A stretch of DNA of 64,000 nt, from the NCBI RefSeq assembly GCF_029222925.1, contig NZ_JARHUI010000003.1:1-64000 (forward strand), in the 5' to 3' direction. Under the pieces are notes generated by a model that saw only the letters and a program-made list of their open reading frames with translations, did no database searches and had not been told where the DNA came from. The stretch comes from Algoriphagus sp. CAU 1675. GTDB taxonomy: Bacteria; Bacteroidota; Bacteroidia; Cytophagales; Cyclobacteriaceae. The position numbers and the translations under genes are program-made. Positions 26,199-33,920 of the stretch are shown in pieces; position 1 is the first letter of the stretch; the number at the start of each line of letters is the position of its first letter.

Positions 26199-26345
26199 TT
26201 TTTTTCAACGCAAAGACGCAGAGGACGCAAAGCTTGCGCAAAGGGGAATTGCAAATTCCTTTAGCAAAGCGTAGCTACTCCCGACACTTGTTGAGGATTA
26301 GGCTTAGTCACATTTATGTTTCTGCTACGTTCAGCTGGGGGATTT
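26199..26345 (+). repeat. Dispersed repeat family A, copy 3 (longest)
   Basis: Runs from TTTTTTTCAACGCAAAGACG through CGCAAAGCTTGCGCAAAGGG, GGAATTGCAAATTCC, then CCCGACACTTGTTGAGGATT and AGGCTTAGTCACATTTATG to CAGCTGGGGGATT. Its last 15 bases encode the final residues (SPS) and the stop codon of the gene on the other strand at 26331. Confidence 0.82.
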
Positions 26346-27278
26346 AAGATTGTTCTGTTGCTGTCTAAATTGTTTTTGAGATTTATTCAAATACCCAAAT
26401 GTCTTTCCTATTCCAATTGTAAGTTGGGAGAAGGAGTCTAGATCGTAGTAATTCACAAAGAGCTCAAAATACTTGGTGTAAAATGTAGCCTGTGTTATAA
26501 CTTCTTTTCGAGTTCCATAGAGTGCTACTTTTCCACTTATTAATGTTCTCACAGGTTTGGTGTTTATCCAAGTTCCAACACCCACAACTGGAGCTGAGAA
26601 ATTTTGAGTTGCATCAGATACCAGGTTACTAAAGTTAAGATTGCTGTATCCAGCTGTCAATCTAAAATTCCCATAGTTGAAACTGGTTTCGAATGAATTG
26701 GTGACCGAATTGAAATCGTTAAAATTCACTCTTCTGTGATACCAATTCAGGTCAAGATCAAAATCACAATTAAAAATGAAATGCTTGTATTCAAGCTTCC
26801 CATTAAGGAAGTGGTTGCCCTTAAGGTTAGATTGAAAAGCAATACCAGGTATCAATGTTCCTTTGCTGAAGTTAGGGAAAGCAAAATCAATCTGCCCTCC
26901 AATTGGATTGTAGTTGATTCCAACTAATGAGTAAATACTGATGCTCTGTGAATCAAAGAAATCAATGTTACAATCTGGTTTTAAAGTAACTGAAATTGAG
27001 TTTTGACCTTTTAATTCAATTTTTTTTGTGATGAAGCCAATAAAGGAGATTTCAAGTGTAGCATTTGGATTACTTACTGTTAAATGGAAGTTTCCTTCCA
27101 AGTCGGAAAGTGTTTCATTTTTGGTTCCCAGTTCAAGAATTTTTGCACTGGGTATTCCTAAACCATCTTCATTGGATATTATCGTTCCCTTGACTTCAAC
27201 TTGAGCAATACAAATTGATGCTGATAGTAGAAAAAACAGGAGGCTTATTGTTCTTTTCAAGGGGAAGCGGAAATGCAT
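26331..27278 (-). CDS. Exported protein with carboxypeptidase-like regulatory domain
   Basis: A 315-residue protein: a signal peptide (LLFFLLSASICIAQ, to about residue 25), then a CarboxypepD_reg-like beta-sandwich (VKGTIISNEDGLGIPSAKIL, TLSDLEGNFHLTVSN, ISFIGFITKKIEL; residues 26-100). The remaining 210 residues are rich in aromatic and alternating hydrophobic residues and look like a small outer-membrane beta-barrel. It is not a full TonB receptor. The role may be cell-surface attachment or assembly, but this is unknown. The gene is bracketed by direct repeats (26281-26345 and 27306-27373), and its last codons lie in one of them. Confidence 0.7.
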   Translation of the reverse strand: MHFRFPLKRTISLLFFLLSASICIAQVEVKGTIISNEDGLGIPSAKILELGTKNETLSDLEGNFHLTVSNPNATLEISFIGFITKKIELKGQNSISVTLKPDCNIDFFDSQSISIYSLVGINYNPIGGQIDFAFPNFSKGTLIPGIAFQSNLKGNHFLNGKLEYKHFIFNCDFDLDLNWYHRRVNFNDFNSVTNSFETSFNYGNFRLTAGYSNLNFSNLVSDATQNFSAPVVGVGTWINTKPVRTLISGKVALYGTRKEVITQATFYTKYFELFVNYYDLDSFSQLTIGIGKTFGYLNKSQKQFRQQQNNLKSPS

Positions 27279-27305
27279 ATTTCAAAAATAGAAAGGGGAA
27301 GAGGT

Positions 27306-27373
27306 TCCCGAAAATTGTCGAGGACTACGCTTAGTCACATTTATGTTTCTACTACGCTCAGCTGGGGGATTAA
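27306..27373 (+). repeat. Dispersed repeat family A, copy 4 (right end only)
   Basis: CCCGAAAATTGTCGAGGACT, ACGCTTAGTCACATTTATG and CTCAGCTGGGGGATT repeat the right end of copy 3 with a handful of differences over about 65 bp. Copy 3 and copy 4 form direct repeats around the carboxypeptidase-domain gene. Confidence 0.8.
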
Positions 27374-27460
27374 CGTTTCCGATTATCAGCGTTTCTGTTT
27401 TTGGGTTTATTTGGTGGACTAAAAATCTATGCTGAACTGTAATCATATCGTTTCTTTAAA

Positions 27461-27594
27461 GGGATTACGGTGGCGTGTATGAGCAGTAGCGGATTTTAAC
27501 CCACTAAACTATCAGATAGTACCGACCTTTGATTTATAGTTTTATGTTTCAAAGTAGCACTTAACCCGCTATTGCTTATACACAATGTTGTGCC
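27461..27594 (-). other. attC-like recombination site 1 (end of cassette 1)
   Basis: On the minus strand: inverse core GGCACAAC (27594-27587), ATT, arm GTGTATAAGCAATAGCGG (27583-27566), a 73-base centre, arm CCGCTACTGCTCATACAC (27492-27475), GCCACC, then GTAATCCC (27468-27461). The 18-bp arms pair at 16 positions. The last box departs from GTT, as expected if it is the chromosome beyond the insertion rather than another cassette. The dcm stop codon is only 11 bp before the inverse core. Confidence 0.7.
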
Positions 27595-27605
27595 TTCGTT
27601 GTTTT

Positions 27606-28811
27606 TCATTCAGTATCGTTTTCTGCGTTGGAAAAGACATACTCTTTGACAAGTTTTGGCTTGTGCGGTTGGCTTTCTAGCGACTTGGCAATGTGTATGG
27701 CTTTAGGTGAAGGGATATCTTCTAAATACGTTAATAAATGTTCAGCCCAAGCTTTTGATAGTAATGGAGGAACTGCATTTCCAACTTGTACATAATAATT
27801 TCTTTGTGTTTTTGAAACCAGTTGAAAATCATCAGGGAATGATTGAAATCTTAATCCCTCTCGAATAGTAATCATTCTATCTTCTTCGTAATGGATGTTA
27901 CAACCAATATTTGGACGATTGAAGTGAGTGTTAATAGTGTAATTTGGCATTTCAGGATCAAGTCTTCCATAAGTTGTAGTTCTTCCTCCTGTGCTCTTGA
28001 AATACATAATTCTTTTTGTTGAAACACTATCAGGAATATCCATATAATTACCACCTGGTTTAACGTGGCTAATAATTTCTTTGTCTGTTGGGCTAGAATA
28101 AGGTACTATATGTAAAGTTGTTTTGTCAGCATTTTTTCGCATCAACTTTTGATATTCATTTTTTGGGTAGTGTTTATATTTTGTTTCTCCATTTTCTGAC
28201 GGAGAATCCAAATCAGATATTGCTTCAAAAGAAGAAATCCATTTTCTTTTTCCTTCTTTCTTCTCAAAATGGGTTTGCGGTGGAGCTGAAATATCAACTC
28301 CTATTTTGTTACCAATAATAAATACTCTTTTTCTTCTTTGTGGAACACCGTAATCAGCAGCATTTAGTGTGTAAATATTTATGTGATACCCAATGTCCTC
28401 AAATGCTTTTTTCAAGTTGTCAATTACCTTTGAGCCATCAACTGCTTTAGAGGATTTAATTCCTGTAACATTCTCGAAAAGAAATATTTTTGGTTGAACT
28501 TTATTAACAACATCTAAGTAAGAATACACTAAGGCTGATCTATTATCATTAGGGTCTCGTTTGCCAATTCCTGAAAAGCCTTGACAAGGTGGGCCACCAA
28601 TTATAATGTCAGCATTTGGGATTGTATCTAAATTAATTTTTGTAATATCTTCATTTATTATATGGTCTCCAATGTTCAATCTGTAAGTATCACAGGCATC
28701 TTTCAAAATGTCATTTGCCCATATTAATTCATAGCCAGCCTGTTTAAATCCTAAATCTAAACCGCCACATCCTGAGAATAAGCCTATTACTTTAATCTTG
28801 TTCTTTTTCAT
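27606..28811 (-). CDS. DNA (cytosine-5) methyltransferase
   Basis: A 401-residue C5 methyltransferase with the motifs in standard order: I GLFSGCGGLDLGFKQAGY, IV GGPPCQGFSGIGKRD with catalytic C76, VI FENVTGIKS, VIII PQRRKRVFIIG, and X YVQVGNAVPPLLSKAWAEHLL near residue 350. The target-recognition region between VIII and IX is short. After motif X there is an extension of about 35 residues (IAKSLESQPHKPKLVKEY) encoded by the tail element shared with cassette 2. It overlaps the preceding nuclease-methylase gene by 4 bp and should protect one strand or site of the same restriction system. Confidence 0.92.
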   Translation of the reverse strand: MKKNKIKVIGLFSGCGGLDLGFKQAGYELIWANDILKDACDTYRLNIGDHIINEDITKINLDTIPNADIIIGGPPCQGFSGIGKRDPNDNRSALVYSYLDVVNKVQPKIFLFENVTGIKSSKAVDGSKVIDNLKKAFEDIGYHINIYTLNAADYGVPQRRKRVFIIGNKIGVDISAPPQTHFEKKEGKRKWISSFEAISDLDSPSENGETKYKHYPKNEYQKLMRKNADKTTLHIVPYSSPTDKEIISHVKPGGNYMDIPDSVSTKRIMYFKSTGGRTTTYGRLDPEMPNYTINTHFNRPNIGCNIHYEEDRMITIREGLRFQSFPDDFQLVSKTQRNYYVQVGNAVPPLLSKAWAEHLLTYLEDIPSPKAIHIAKSLESQPHKPKLVKEYVFSNAENDTE

Positions 28812-31558
28812 ATTCTTCTGTCTTCTACTAGGTCTGCTAAAAAGAGTTCAAAGAAGTTTGTCAGCTCAATGCTTGAATTGAATCCTAAATTATTCTTGGA
28901 AAAAATAATTTTCGAAATCTCTTCATCCAATAATCTTCTTGGTGTTGTTAATCCTTCGTCTCCGCTTACTGCTACACTTAAATTGTTAAGATTTTCAAAA
29001 GCAGAAACAACAGAATCTATTTCAGCTTTTGAAAGCAGTCTTATGTTAGGTACTTTGAGTTCATTAATGTGAAAACCTTCCAATTTCCTTAAACCCTCTT
29101 GATTATTTGAATGAATTTCAAATTGAATTTGACCAAAGCAAGAATTAAGGTATGCAGTTATAAATTTGATTTGACTCGAACTCGAGATTGATGGATTGAT
29201 ACTGCCATTTTGAAATCCAGAGAGATAAAAGAAATTAGTAGAAAGTACTACAGGTGCAGAAAAGGGATTGTAATAACAAGTATGTTTAGTTCTTTCGGCT
29301 CTAGGAATTAGAATATCAAAAGAAATCTTATTTCTAAATGCTGCATTTACAATTTGCCTCCATTTGTCTGAATCTGTTGCATTATTTGTGCTAAATATTG
29401 AGTTAAGCGAAGCATCTGCTTGATGACTAGGATTTAACCCATTTGGCGAATTGTCGTCATATTGACTTGGAAAATGTATTGCAGGCTCTTCTTCTAAATT
29501 TGCTTGTTCTAAGATTAATTTTCTAACACTTCTACTGTTTTTAATACCAAAACCCTTATTTGAATTTAAAATTCCCGAATAAGGCGATTTTGTAAAATCA
29601 GGAAAAATAATTTTTGAACCACCACTATTTTCTGCTCCTCCACGTCTTTTGTTAACAAAAAAGGTGTCTAGTGGTTCTAAGAACGAAAGAGAATCCAAAG
29701 TCTGAAATTTTTCTTCTGGGTCATTGAAAAACATTTTCCAATTTGCAGAAGGGTCTATATTCCTATCTGTTACCTTTAATGTGTAATTTGCTGTAACTAA
29801 AGAATTATTTGAAGAGGAAAGAATTGATTTAATATCATTTGGTCTAGCTAATAGGTCGGAATCAATAATCCTTAAAAATTTAATTTGGGTTGACGGCTGT
29901 TTACTTAAAACAGTAATTACAGTTGTTACCTTGAAGTCCTCGAAGTAATTCCTTGGATACAAAATTATAGATTCAACTTTGTCTAAAATGAATTGCTTTA
30001 AATGTTCACCTTCTTCATTGTTTAAGAATTTAGCCATTAAAATTAATCCTGCTCTACCTTGAGGGTTTAAGTAGTGCCAAGAATAATTTGCGAAGTAAAA
30101 ATATAAATTCGGCTGTGATGCAAGAGTCACGAAATTTGTTTGTCCGTTGTTTGTTATTGCATTGTTCATCAAAGCCTTATCAGCAATGGTTATTGGTGCG
30201 TCAGGATTGTCATTTCTTAAAAAAGGAGGATTCATCAATAAAACATCATAGCTAGCGATATTTGGATTATCAAAAGTATTCCCTGTGATAATATTTGCAT
30301 TGGTGGAACTGTCTACACCAGAAAGATTTTTGGAAACAAGCCGAAAAGTAGCTAATTGAGCTAAAAATGGGTCAATTTCAATTCCATTAACTTGATTCAG
30401 TAATTGATTATGAGATTTAGTTATTGTATTAGAAAGGCTCAAAATATTTAAGTAGTCGTATGCAGCATCTAATAAAGCTCCATCACCTGAACAAGGATCA
30501 ATTACAGTTGAGTTTTCATTTTCGATTGTAACTGTTGCCAATAAAATGGATAACTCCGTATCAGACATAATTTTACCTTTCTTATGAAGTGTATTTTTGT
30601 CATAAACTTTTGAAGTCAATAGGTTAAAAATATACTCAGGCAAGGGGTTGTCGGAAACCGCTTGAGAACTATAGCTATTTAAAGCTTGGATAGTATTTTT
30701 GAAGTATTGAATAATCGATGAACTGAAATTTTCAGGAAATATTCTATCTGTTGAATTCGGGTGATTCGAAAAAACTTGATTGAAATCTAACTGTATTACT
30801 CGGTTGTAATTATTGGTTAGTTTTGTAACGAATGTTTGAAGATTGTCATTAGCTAGTGGAAAAGTTCTGAAATAGCTTTGATTTGGATTACTCGTTTGAT
30901 TATAATAATCTTTTAGGTAAGCAAATGCCAACAATCTGAAAAACTCATAAAGTGAAATTTCATCAGCTAAGTCTTTGTTTAGTTGTAAACTATTACTAAC
31001 ACTCTGATAATTTTGAACAAACGTGTCAATTATCGGCTGCCAATTATTATCCCAGTCAGGCTGAGTACGATTATATATAATTGGTAATATTTGTTCAAAT
31101 GTTGCCTGAAACTCAATGCTTGTTTGCGTTGCATCTCGATTTTGAGGGTTAAATGGAGTATGAGATTTTGGGTTTCCCTTTAGGATGCAAGTTGAAATAG
31201 GTCCTTGCCTGTCTGCAAATAAGATTAACTCCTCAATATTCGTCAGACAAAAATACTTTGGATAATTTGGTTCCCAGTATGGCGAGAAATCAGAAACATA
31301 AGACCTTGATTGGTTTTGAAATCTTTGGGACGTAACGTCACGAGCTGTTTTTTTGACTTCTATTACAAAAATGTATCTATTTGAAGATTTCAGCTTAATA
31401 GCAAAGTCAGGAATGATTGTACTATTTGGAATAGACGGATGATGAACTAATTCCATCACCGAATCATAGCCACAATTTACGATAGCACTATTAATAGCAT
31501 TTTCAACGACAGGATGAAATCCAGTAACTTCATCAGAGTTATACCAAAGGTTTATCAT
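28808..31558 (-). CDS. Type IIG-like restriction enzyme: PD-(D/E)XK nuclease fused to adenine methyltransferase
   Basis: A 916-residue fusion. The N-terminal 110 residues look like a PD-(D/E)XK nuclease: P50-D51 in IIPDFAIKL and E67-V-K69 in FVIEVKKTARD. A helical connector follows. The methyltransferase has motif I VIDPCSGDGALLDAAYDYL near residue 355 and motif IV NPPF near residue 443, the N6-adenine type. The C-terminal 300 residues contain a predicted target-recognition region (NFFYLSGFQNGSINPSISSS, LNSCFGQIQFEI). No helicase or separate specificity gene is nearby, so Type I is unlikely. It overlaps dcm by 4 bp and follows the 551-residue methylase after one base. The nuclease assignment is motif-based. 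Confidence 0.8.
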   Translation of the reverse strand: MINLWYNSDEVTGFHPVVENAINSAIVNCGYDSVMELVHHPSIPNSTIIPDFAIKLKSSNRYIFVIEVKKTARDVTSQRFQNQSRSYVSDFSPYWEPNYPKYFCLTNIEELILFADRQGPISTCILKGNPKSHTPFNPQNRDATQTSIEFQATFEQILPIIYNRTQPDWDNNWQPIIDTFVQNYQSVSNSLQLNKDLADEISLYEFFRLLAFAYLKDYYNQTSNPNQSYFRTFPLANDNLQTFVTKLTNNYNRVIQLDFNQVFSNHPNSTDRIFPENFSSSIIQYFKNTIQALNSYSSQAVSDNPLPEYIFNLLTSKVYDKNTLHKKGKIMSDTELSILLATVTIENENSTVIDPCSGDGALLDAAYDYLNILSLSNTITKSHNQLLNQVNGIEIDPFLAQLATFRLVSKNLSGVDSSTNANIITGNTFDNPNIASYDVLLMNPPFLRNDNPDAPITIADKALMNNAITNNGQTNFVTLASQPNLYFYFANYSWHYLNPQGRAGLILMAKFLNNEEGEHLKQFILDKVESIILYPRNYFEDFKVTTVITVLSKQPSTQIKFLRIIDSDLLARPNDIKSILSSSNNSLVTANYTLKVTDRNIDPSANWKMFFNDPEEKFQTLDSLSFLEPLDTFFVNKRRGGAENSGGSKIIFPDFTKSPYSGILNSNKGFGIKNSRSVRKLILEQANLEEEPAIHFPSQYDDNSPNGLNPSHQADASLNSIFSTNNATDSDKWRQIVNAAFRNKISFDILIPRAERTKHTCYYNPFSAPVVLSTNFFYLSGFQNGSINPSISSSSQIKFITAYLNSCFGQIQFEIHSNNQEGLRKLEGFHINELKVPNIRLLSKAEIDSVVSAFENLNNLSVAVSGDEGLTTPRRLLDEEISKIIFSKNNLGFNSSIELTNFFELFLADLVEDRRI

Positions 31559-31559
31559 T

Positions 31560-33215
31560 TTAATTCAAGTATTCTTTTATCTCATTATTTAAATCATCAA
31601 TTGTTAATGATGAACTGGTTTTTTCATTGTATGCGTCAATCAACACTAAATCAATTTGTTCAATTATCTGCTTTTGTTCGTTTTCATACCTGCTCACGTA
31701 CATCAATTCTGTTCCTAGTAATTCTAATTTTTTAATGCTGTGTTCTGAAAGCTTATTAAAGTCAATAATTTTTACTTCTTTAAACTCGTAAAGCTGTATT
31801 TTTCTTAAACCATTTCCCTGACTTCTTGATTTACCAAGTGTATTTAATCTCGTAAAAGATGAGTTTAAAATTGAAAAATTAGCTAATTCATTATCCTTGA
31901 TATTGAGAATATAAAAGTTATCAGAAGCCAAAAACTTATTTGGATTATAAATGAAATCAATATTTTTTCGTAAATAATAATTGAAGATAAAATTGCCTGT
32001 TGCTTTCAAATTGATTTTATACCAATCTCTTTTAGTTTGAATATCTCTTTTTACAGCTATAAACTTTTTGGCAGGGGTTTTTAAAATTTCATTTTTGACT
32101 GATTCTAAATATTGTCTAGTTTCATTAGAGATTGACCCATTAACTGCTAGGATATAAGCGTTTTCTTGGTTTACAGTGTAGGTTTTAATCTGTGAAACAT
32201 CTTTGACAATCGGTTTTAGCTCAGGAAGTTCATTTTTTGAGAAAATAAAATGGCTATTTACTACTGCCGATGTTCCTCTTTGGATTGGTTGAGAAACAAT
32301 TGTTTTAAGTTCTTTAAATAAGCTGGATTTGAAATTGATTATACTGTTATTGTTGAAGCTATAAGTCAATAATTCTTGCTGCTTAAGTTTTAAACAATTT
32401 GTATTTAAGCCATTATAAGCTTTTAAATCGTTCAAATCAGTCAGTGGATAATATGATATAGATTTCTTATGACTCTTATCTTTTATAAATTTTATTACAG
32501 TAGCACCTATTTCTACATTTTCAAAAGCACTTTTCTTGAAATGATAAATACTTTCTAAACGTCCTAGTTTAAGGAGTGATTCTTTTAAAAATTTCCCAAA
32601 ACTACTGTAAAGCCAACTGTCATATATAACGGCAACCATTACTCCGTCTTCCTTTAAATGTAAAATTGACTTCAATAAAAAATAGATATATAAATTTGAT
32701 TTTGAAGGAATAGTTGATAACAAAGAAGATTCGTTGTATCTGATTCTATCTTTTGAATTAGCACCGTCTGATAATAGTTCTTGCCTTACATAAGGCGGGT
32801 TTTGGATAACTAGGTCGAACTTTTCGCTAACCGGTAAGTCAAAGAAACTACCCTTAATTAAATTTCTATTTGGCCTTTCGTAAAACCTGTTTATTTCTTC
32901 AGTGATTAGGTTAAGGTCAATTTCAATTCCTTTTAAATGACAATATGCAAAGTCTTCAGTCATTGCACTAAAAAAAGTGTTTGGGCCAATACAAGGATCA
33001 AGTATGGAAGAATTTGACTTTAAAGCATCTCGTAGTAAACCAACCATAAACTTGGCTAGAATTGCAGACGTAAAAACCTGTCCTAAATTTTCATCTTGTT
33101 TAGGTTTATTAGTTTTAGTCTCAAAATCCTGGGAAAAGAATAGTTCCAACTGCTCCTCAAAGGTTTGTGCACCCTCTTCTAATTCTTTATATGGTTCACA
33201 GACTTGATTAAGCAT
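31560..33215 (-). CDS. Eco57I-like N6-adenine DNA methyltransferase
   Basis: A 551-residue adenine methyltransferase. It has motif X-like GQVFTSAILAKFMVGLL, motif I ILDPCIGPNTFFSA near residue 75, and motif IV DLVIQNPPYVRQE near residue 138. The C-terminal half (from about residue 330) holds a TaqI-like specificity part: NYYLRKNIDFIYNPNKFLAS, FYILNIKDNELANFSILNSS and LGKSRSQGNGLRKI. No nuclease motif was seen. It probably protects the second strand of an asymmetric target cut by the nuclease fusion encoded next. Its start overlaps the end of the controller gene by 8 bp. Confidence 0.85.
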   Translation of the reverse strand: MLNQVCEPYKELEEGAQTFEEQLELFFSQDFETKTNKPKQDENLGQVFTSAILAKFMVGLLRDALKSNSSILDPCIGPNTFFSAMTEDFAYCHLKGIEIDLNLITEEINRFYERPNRNLIKGSFFDLPVSEKFDLVIQNPPYVRQELLSDGANSKDRIRYNESSLLSTIPSKSNLYIYFLLKSILHLKEDGVMVAVIYDSWLYSSFGKFLKESLLKLGRLESIYHFKKSAFENVEIGATVIKFIKDKSHKKSISYYPLTDLNDLKAYNGLNTNCLKLKQQELLTYSFNNNSIINFKSSLFKELKTIVSQPIQRGTSAVVNSHFIFSKNELPELKPIVKDVSQIKTYTVNQENAYILAVNGSISNETRQYLESVKNEILKTPAKKFIAVKRDIQTKRDWYKINLKATGNFIFNYYLRKNIDFIYNPNKFLASDNFYILNIKDNELANFSILNSSFTRLNTLGKSRSQGNGLRKIQLYEFKEVKIIDFNKLSEHSIKKLELLGTELMYVSRYENEQKQIIEQIDLVLIDAYNEKTSSSLTIDDLNNEIKEYLN

Positions 33216-33507
33216 TTTTAAAGTTTTTATATTTCAATTGTTCCTCAGCAACTTTCAAAGCTGTTAAAGCCGATTCTTCGTCTCTGACAATTGAATAGAC
33301 TTTATTAGCTAACCATAAAGAATCAAGCTCGTCAATAGGTGTTTTGAAAAGTTTGCTCAGCTTTGATAAGTCGTCTCTTTTCAGTGGCTTTTGGTCATTT
33401 TCTACTTTGCTCAAAAATCCTTCACCAATTCCAAGTTGATATGCAAGTTCTCGTTGCTTAAGTCCTGCATTTTCTCTCAGTTCTCTTATTTTTTGCCCAA
33501 GCGTCAT
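33208..33507 (-). CDS. XRE-family controller protein of the restriction-modification operon
   Basis: A 99-residue Cro/C1-type regulator. The start is set at 33507 (MTLGQKIRELRENAGLKQRE), since the longer frame upstream runs through the shared cassette head and lacks family resemblance. The helix-turn-helix covers about residues 5-60 (LKQRELAYQLGIGEGFLSKV, KPLKRDDLSKLSKLFKTPID). First gene of the operon, overlapping the next by 8 bp. Small XRE proteins at the head of restriction operons act as C proteins that delay nuclease expression until the DNA is methylated. A pair of direct repeats directly before its start is a candidate binding site. Confidence 0.88.
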   Translation of the reverse strand: MTLGQKIRELRENAGLKQRELAYQLGIGEGFLSKVENDQKPLKRDDLSKLSKLFKTPIDELDSLWLANKVYSIVRDEESALTALKVAEEQLKYKNFKNA

Positions 33508-33535
33508 TGTCTTAATTTGTACTTGTCCTAATTTG
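33508..33535 (-). promoter_or_regulatory. Direct-repeat candidate operator of the controller protein
   Basis: On the minus strand CAAATTAGGACA (33535-33524) and CAAATTAAGACA (33519-33508) are 12-bp direct repeats with one mismatch and a 4-base gap, start-to-start spacing 16 bp. They end at the base before the ATG of the XRE gene. Tandem boxes before the gene are usual for C-protein autoregulation, though a position this close to the start suggests repression rather than activation. Confidence 0.5.
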
Positions 33536-33590
33536 GTCAAAAATAATAAATTATTCGATAATATTCTTGTCGAGCGAGGGTGAAATTCAA

Positions 33591-33680
33591 GCTCTTTTGG
33601 TTTTTTAGTTCGGGCTTTGCGTGTTGGCAAAAACCAAATGTGCTTGAATGTGGGTTGGCTTTTTTACAATGAGGCACAAC
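33591..33680 (-). repeat. Cassette head element, copy 1
   Basis: About 90 bp running from the core GTTGTGCC through AAAAAAGCCAAC, GCACATTTGGTTTTTGCCAA and AAAAAACCAAAAGAGC. The same order and mostly the same bases occur at 37168-37256 at the start of cassette 2. TTTGGTTTTT and AAAAACCAAA form a 10-bp inverted repeat. It may carry the cassette's own promoter or leader. Confidence 0.75.
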
Positions 33681-33808
33681 GGTCCCGTGTATGAGCAGTA
33701 GCGGATTTTAACCCACTAAACTGTCAGATAGCACTGATCTTTGACTTATAGTTTTACGTTTCAAATTAGCACTTAACCCGCTATTGCTTATACACAATGT
33801 TGTATGCC
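33673..33808 (-). other. attC-like recombination site 2 (between the cassettes)
   Basis: On the minus strand: GGCATACAAC (33808-33799), ATT, arm GTGTATAAGCAATAGCGG (33795-33778), a 73-base centre, arm CCGCTACTGCTCATACAC (33704-33687), GGGACC, then GTTGTGCC (33680-33673). Arms pair at 16 of 18 positions; the spacers beside them differ (3 and 6 bases). The left box belongs to cassette 2 and the right box to cassette 1, so they do not match each other fully, as in integron arrays. About 80-90% identical to site 1 over the shared part. Confidence 0.72.
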
Positions 33809-33920
33809 CGTGCTTTTTCATTTTCTTTCTGTCAGCGTTGGGACAGCCATACTCTTTGGCAAGTTTTAGCTTGCGCGGCTGTTTTGAGCGACTTGCCAAT
33901 GTGTATGGTTGGCGGCGTTA
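33809..33920 (-). repeat. Cassette tail element, copy 2 (copy 1 at 27595-27712)
   Basis: About 110 bp before each inverse core are shared by both cassettes at roughly 75% identity by eye. On the minus strand CATACACATTGGCAAGT and ACTTGCCAAAGAGTATG form an inverted repeat (14 of 17). In cassette 1 the copy is translated as the last 35 or so residues of the cytosine methylase; in cassette 2 the gene stops where the element begins, and the frame inside still reads as a related peptide (SKQPRKLKLAKEYGCPNA). Confidence 0.7.

Larger units (their letters stand above)
27468..33679 (-). mobile_element. Cassette 1: restriction-modification operon in an integron-like cassette
   Basis: A 6.2-kb unit on the minus strand. 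It starts with the core GTTGTGCC (33680-33673) and ends with the exact complement GGCACAAC (27594-27587) followed by the attC-like arms. All four genes run in the direction expected for a cassette, with the first gene near the core site and the last stop codon beside the inverse core. The sequence is visibly richer in A and T than the flanks. It is very large for a cassette, since typical ones hold one gene of about 1 kb. No integrase gene is in the window. Confidence 0.6.

Noticed and set aside
27606-33507. Type I, BREX or DISARM system
   Set aside because: No HsdR helicase, HsdS, PglZ, BrxC or DrmA-type helicase is present; the nuclease is fused to the adenine methylase instead.
33708-33899. 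63-codon minus-strand gene between the cassettes
   Set aside because: It is the untranslated counterpart of the methylase C-terminal tail reading on into the attC-like site; best explained as a cassette tail, not a gene.
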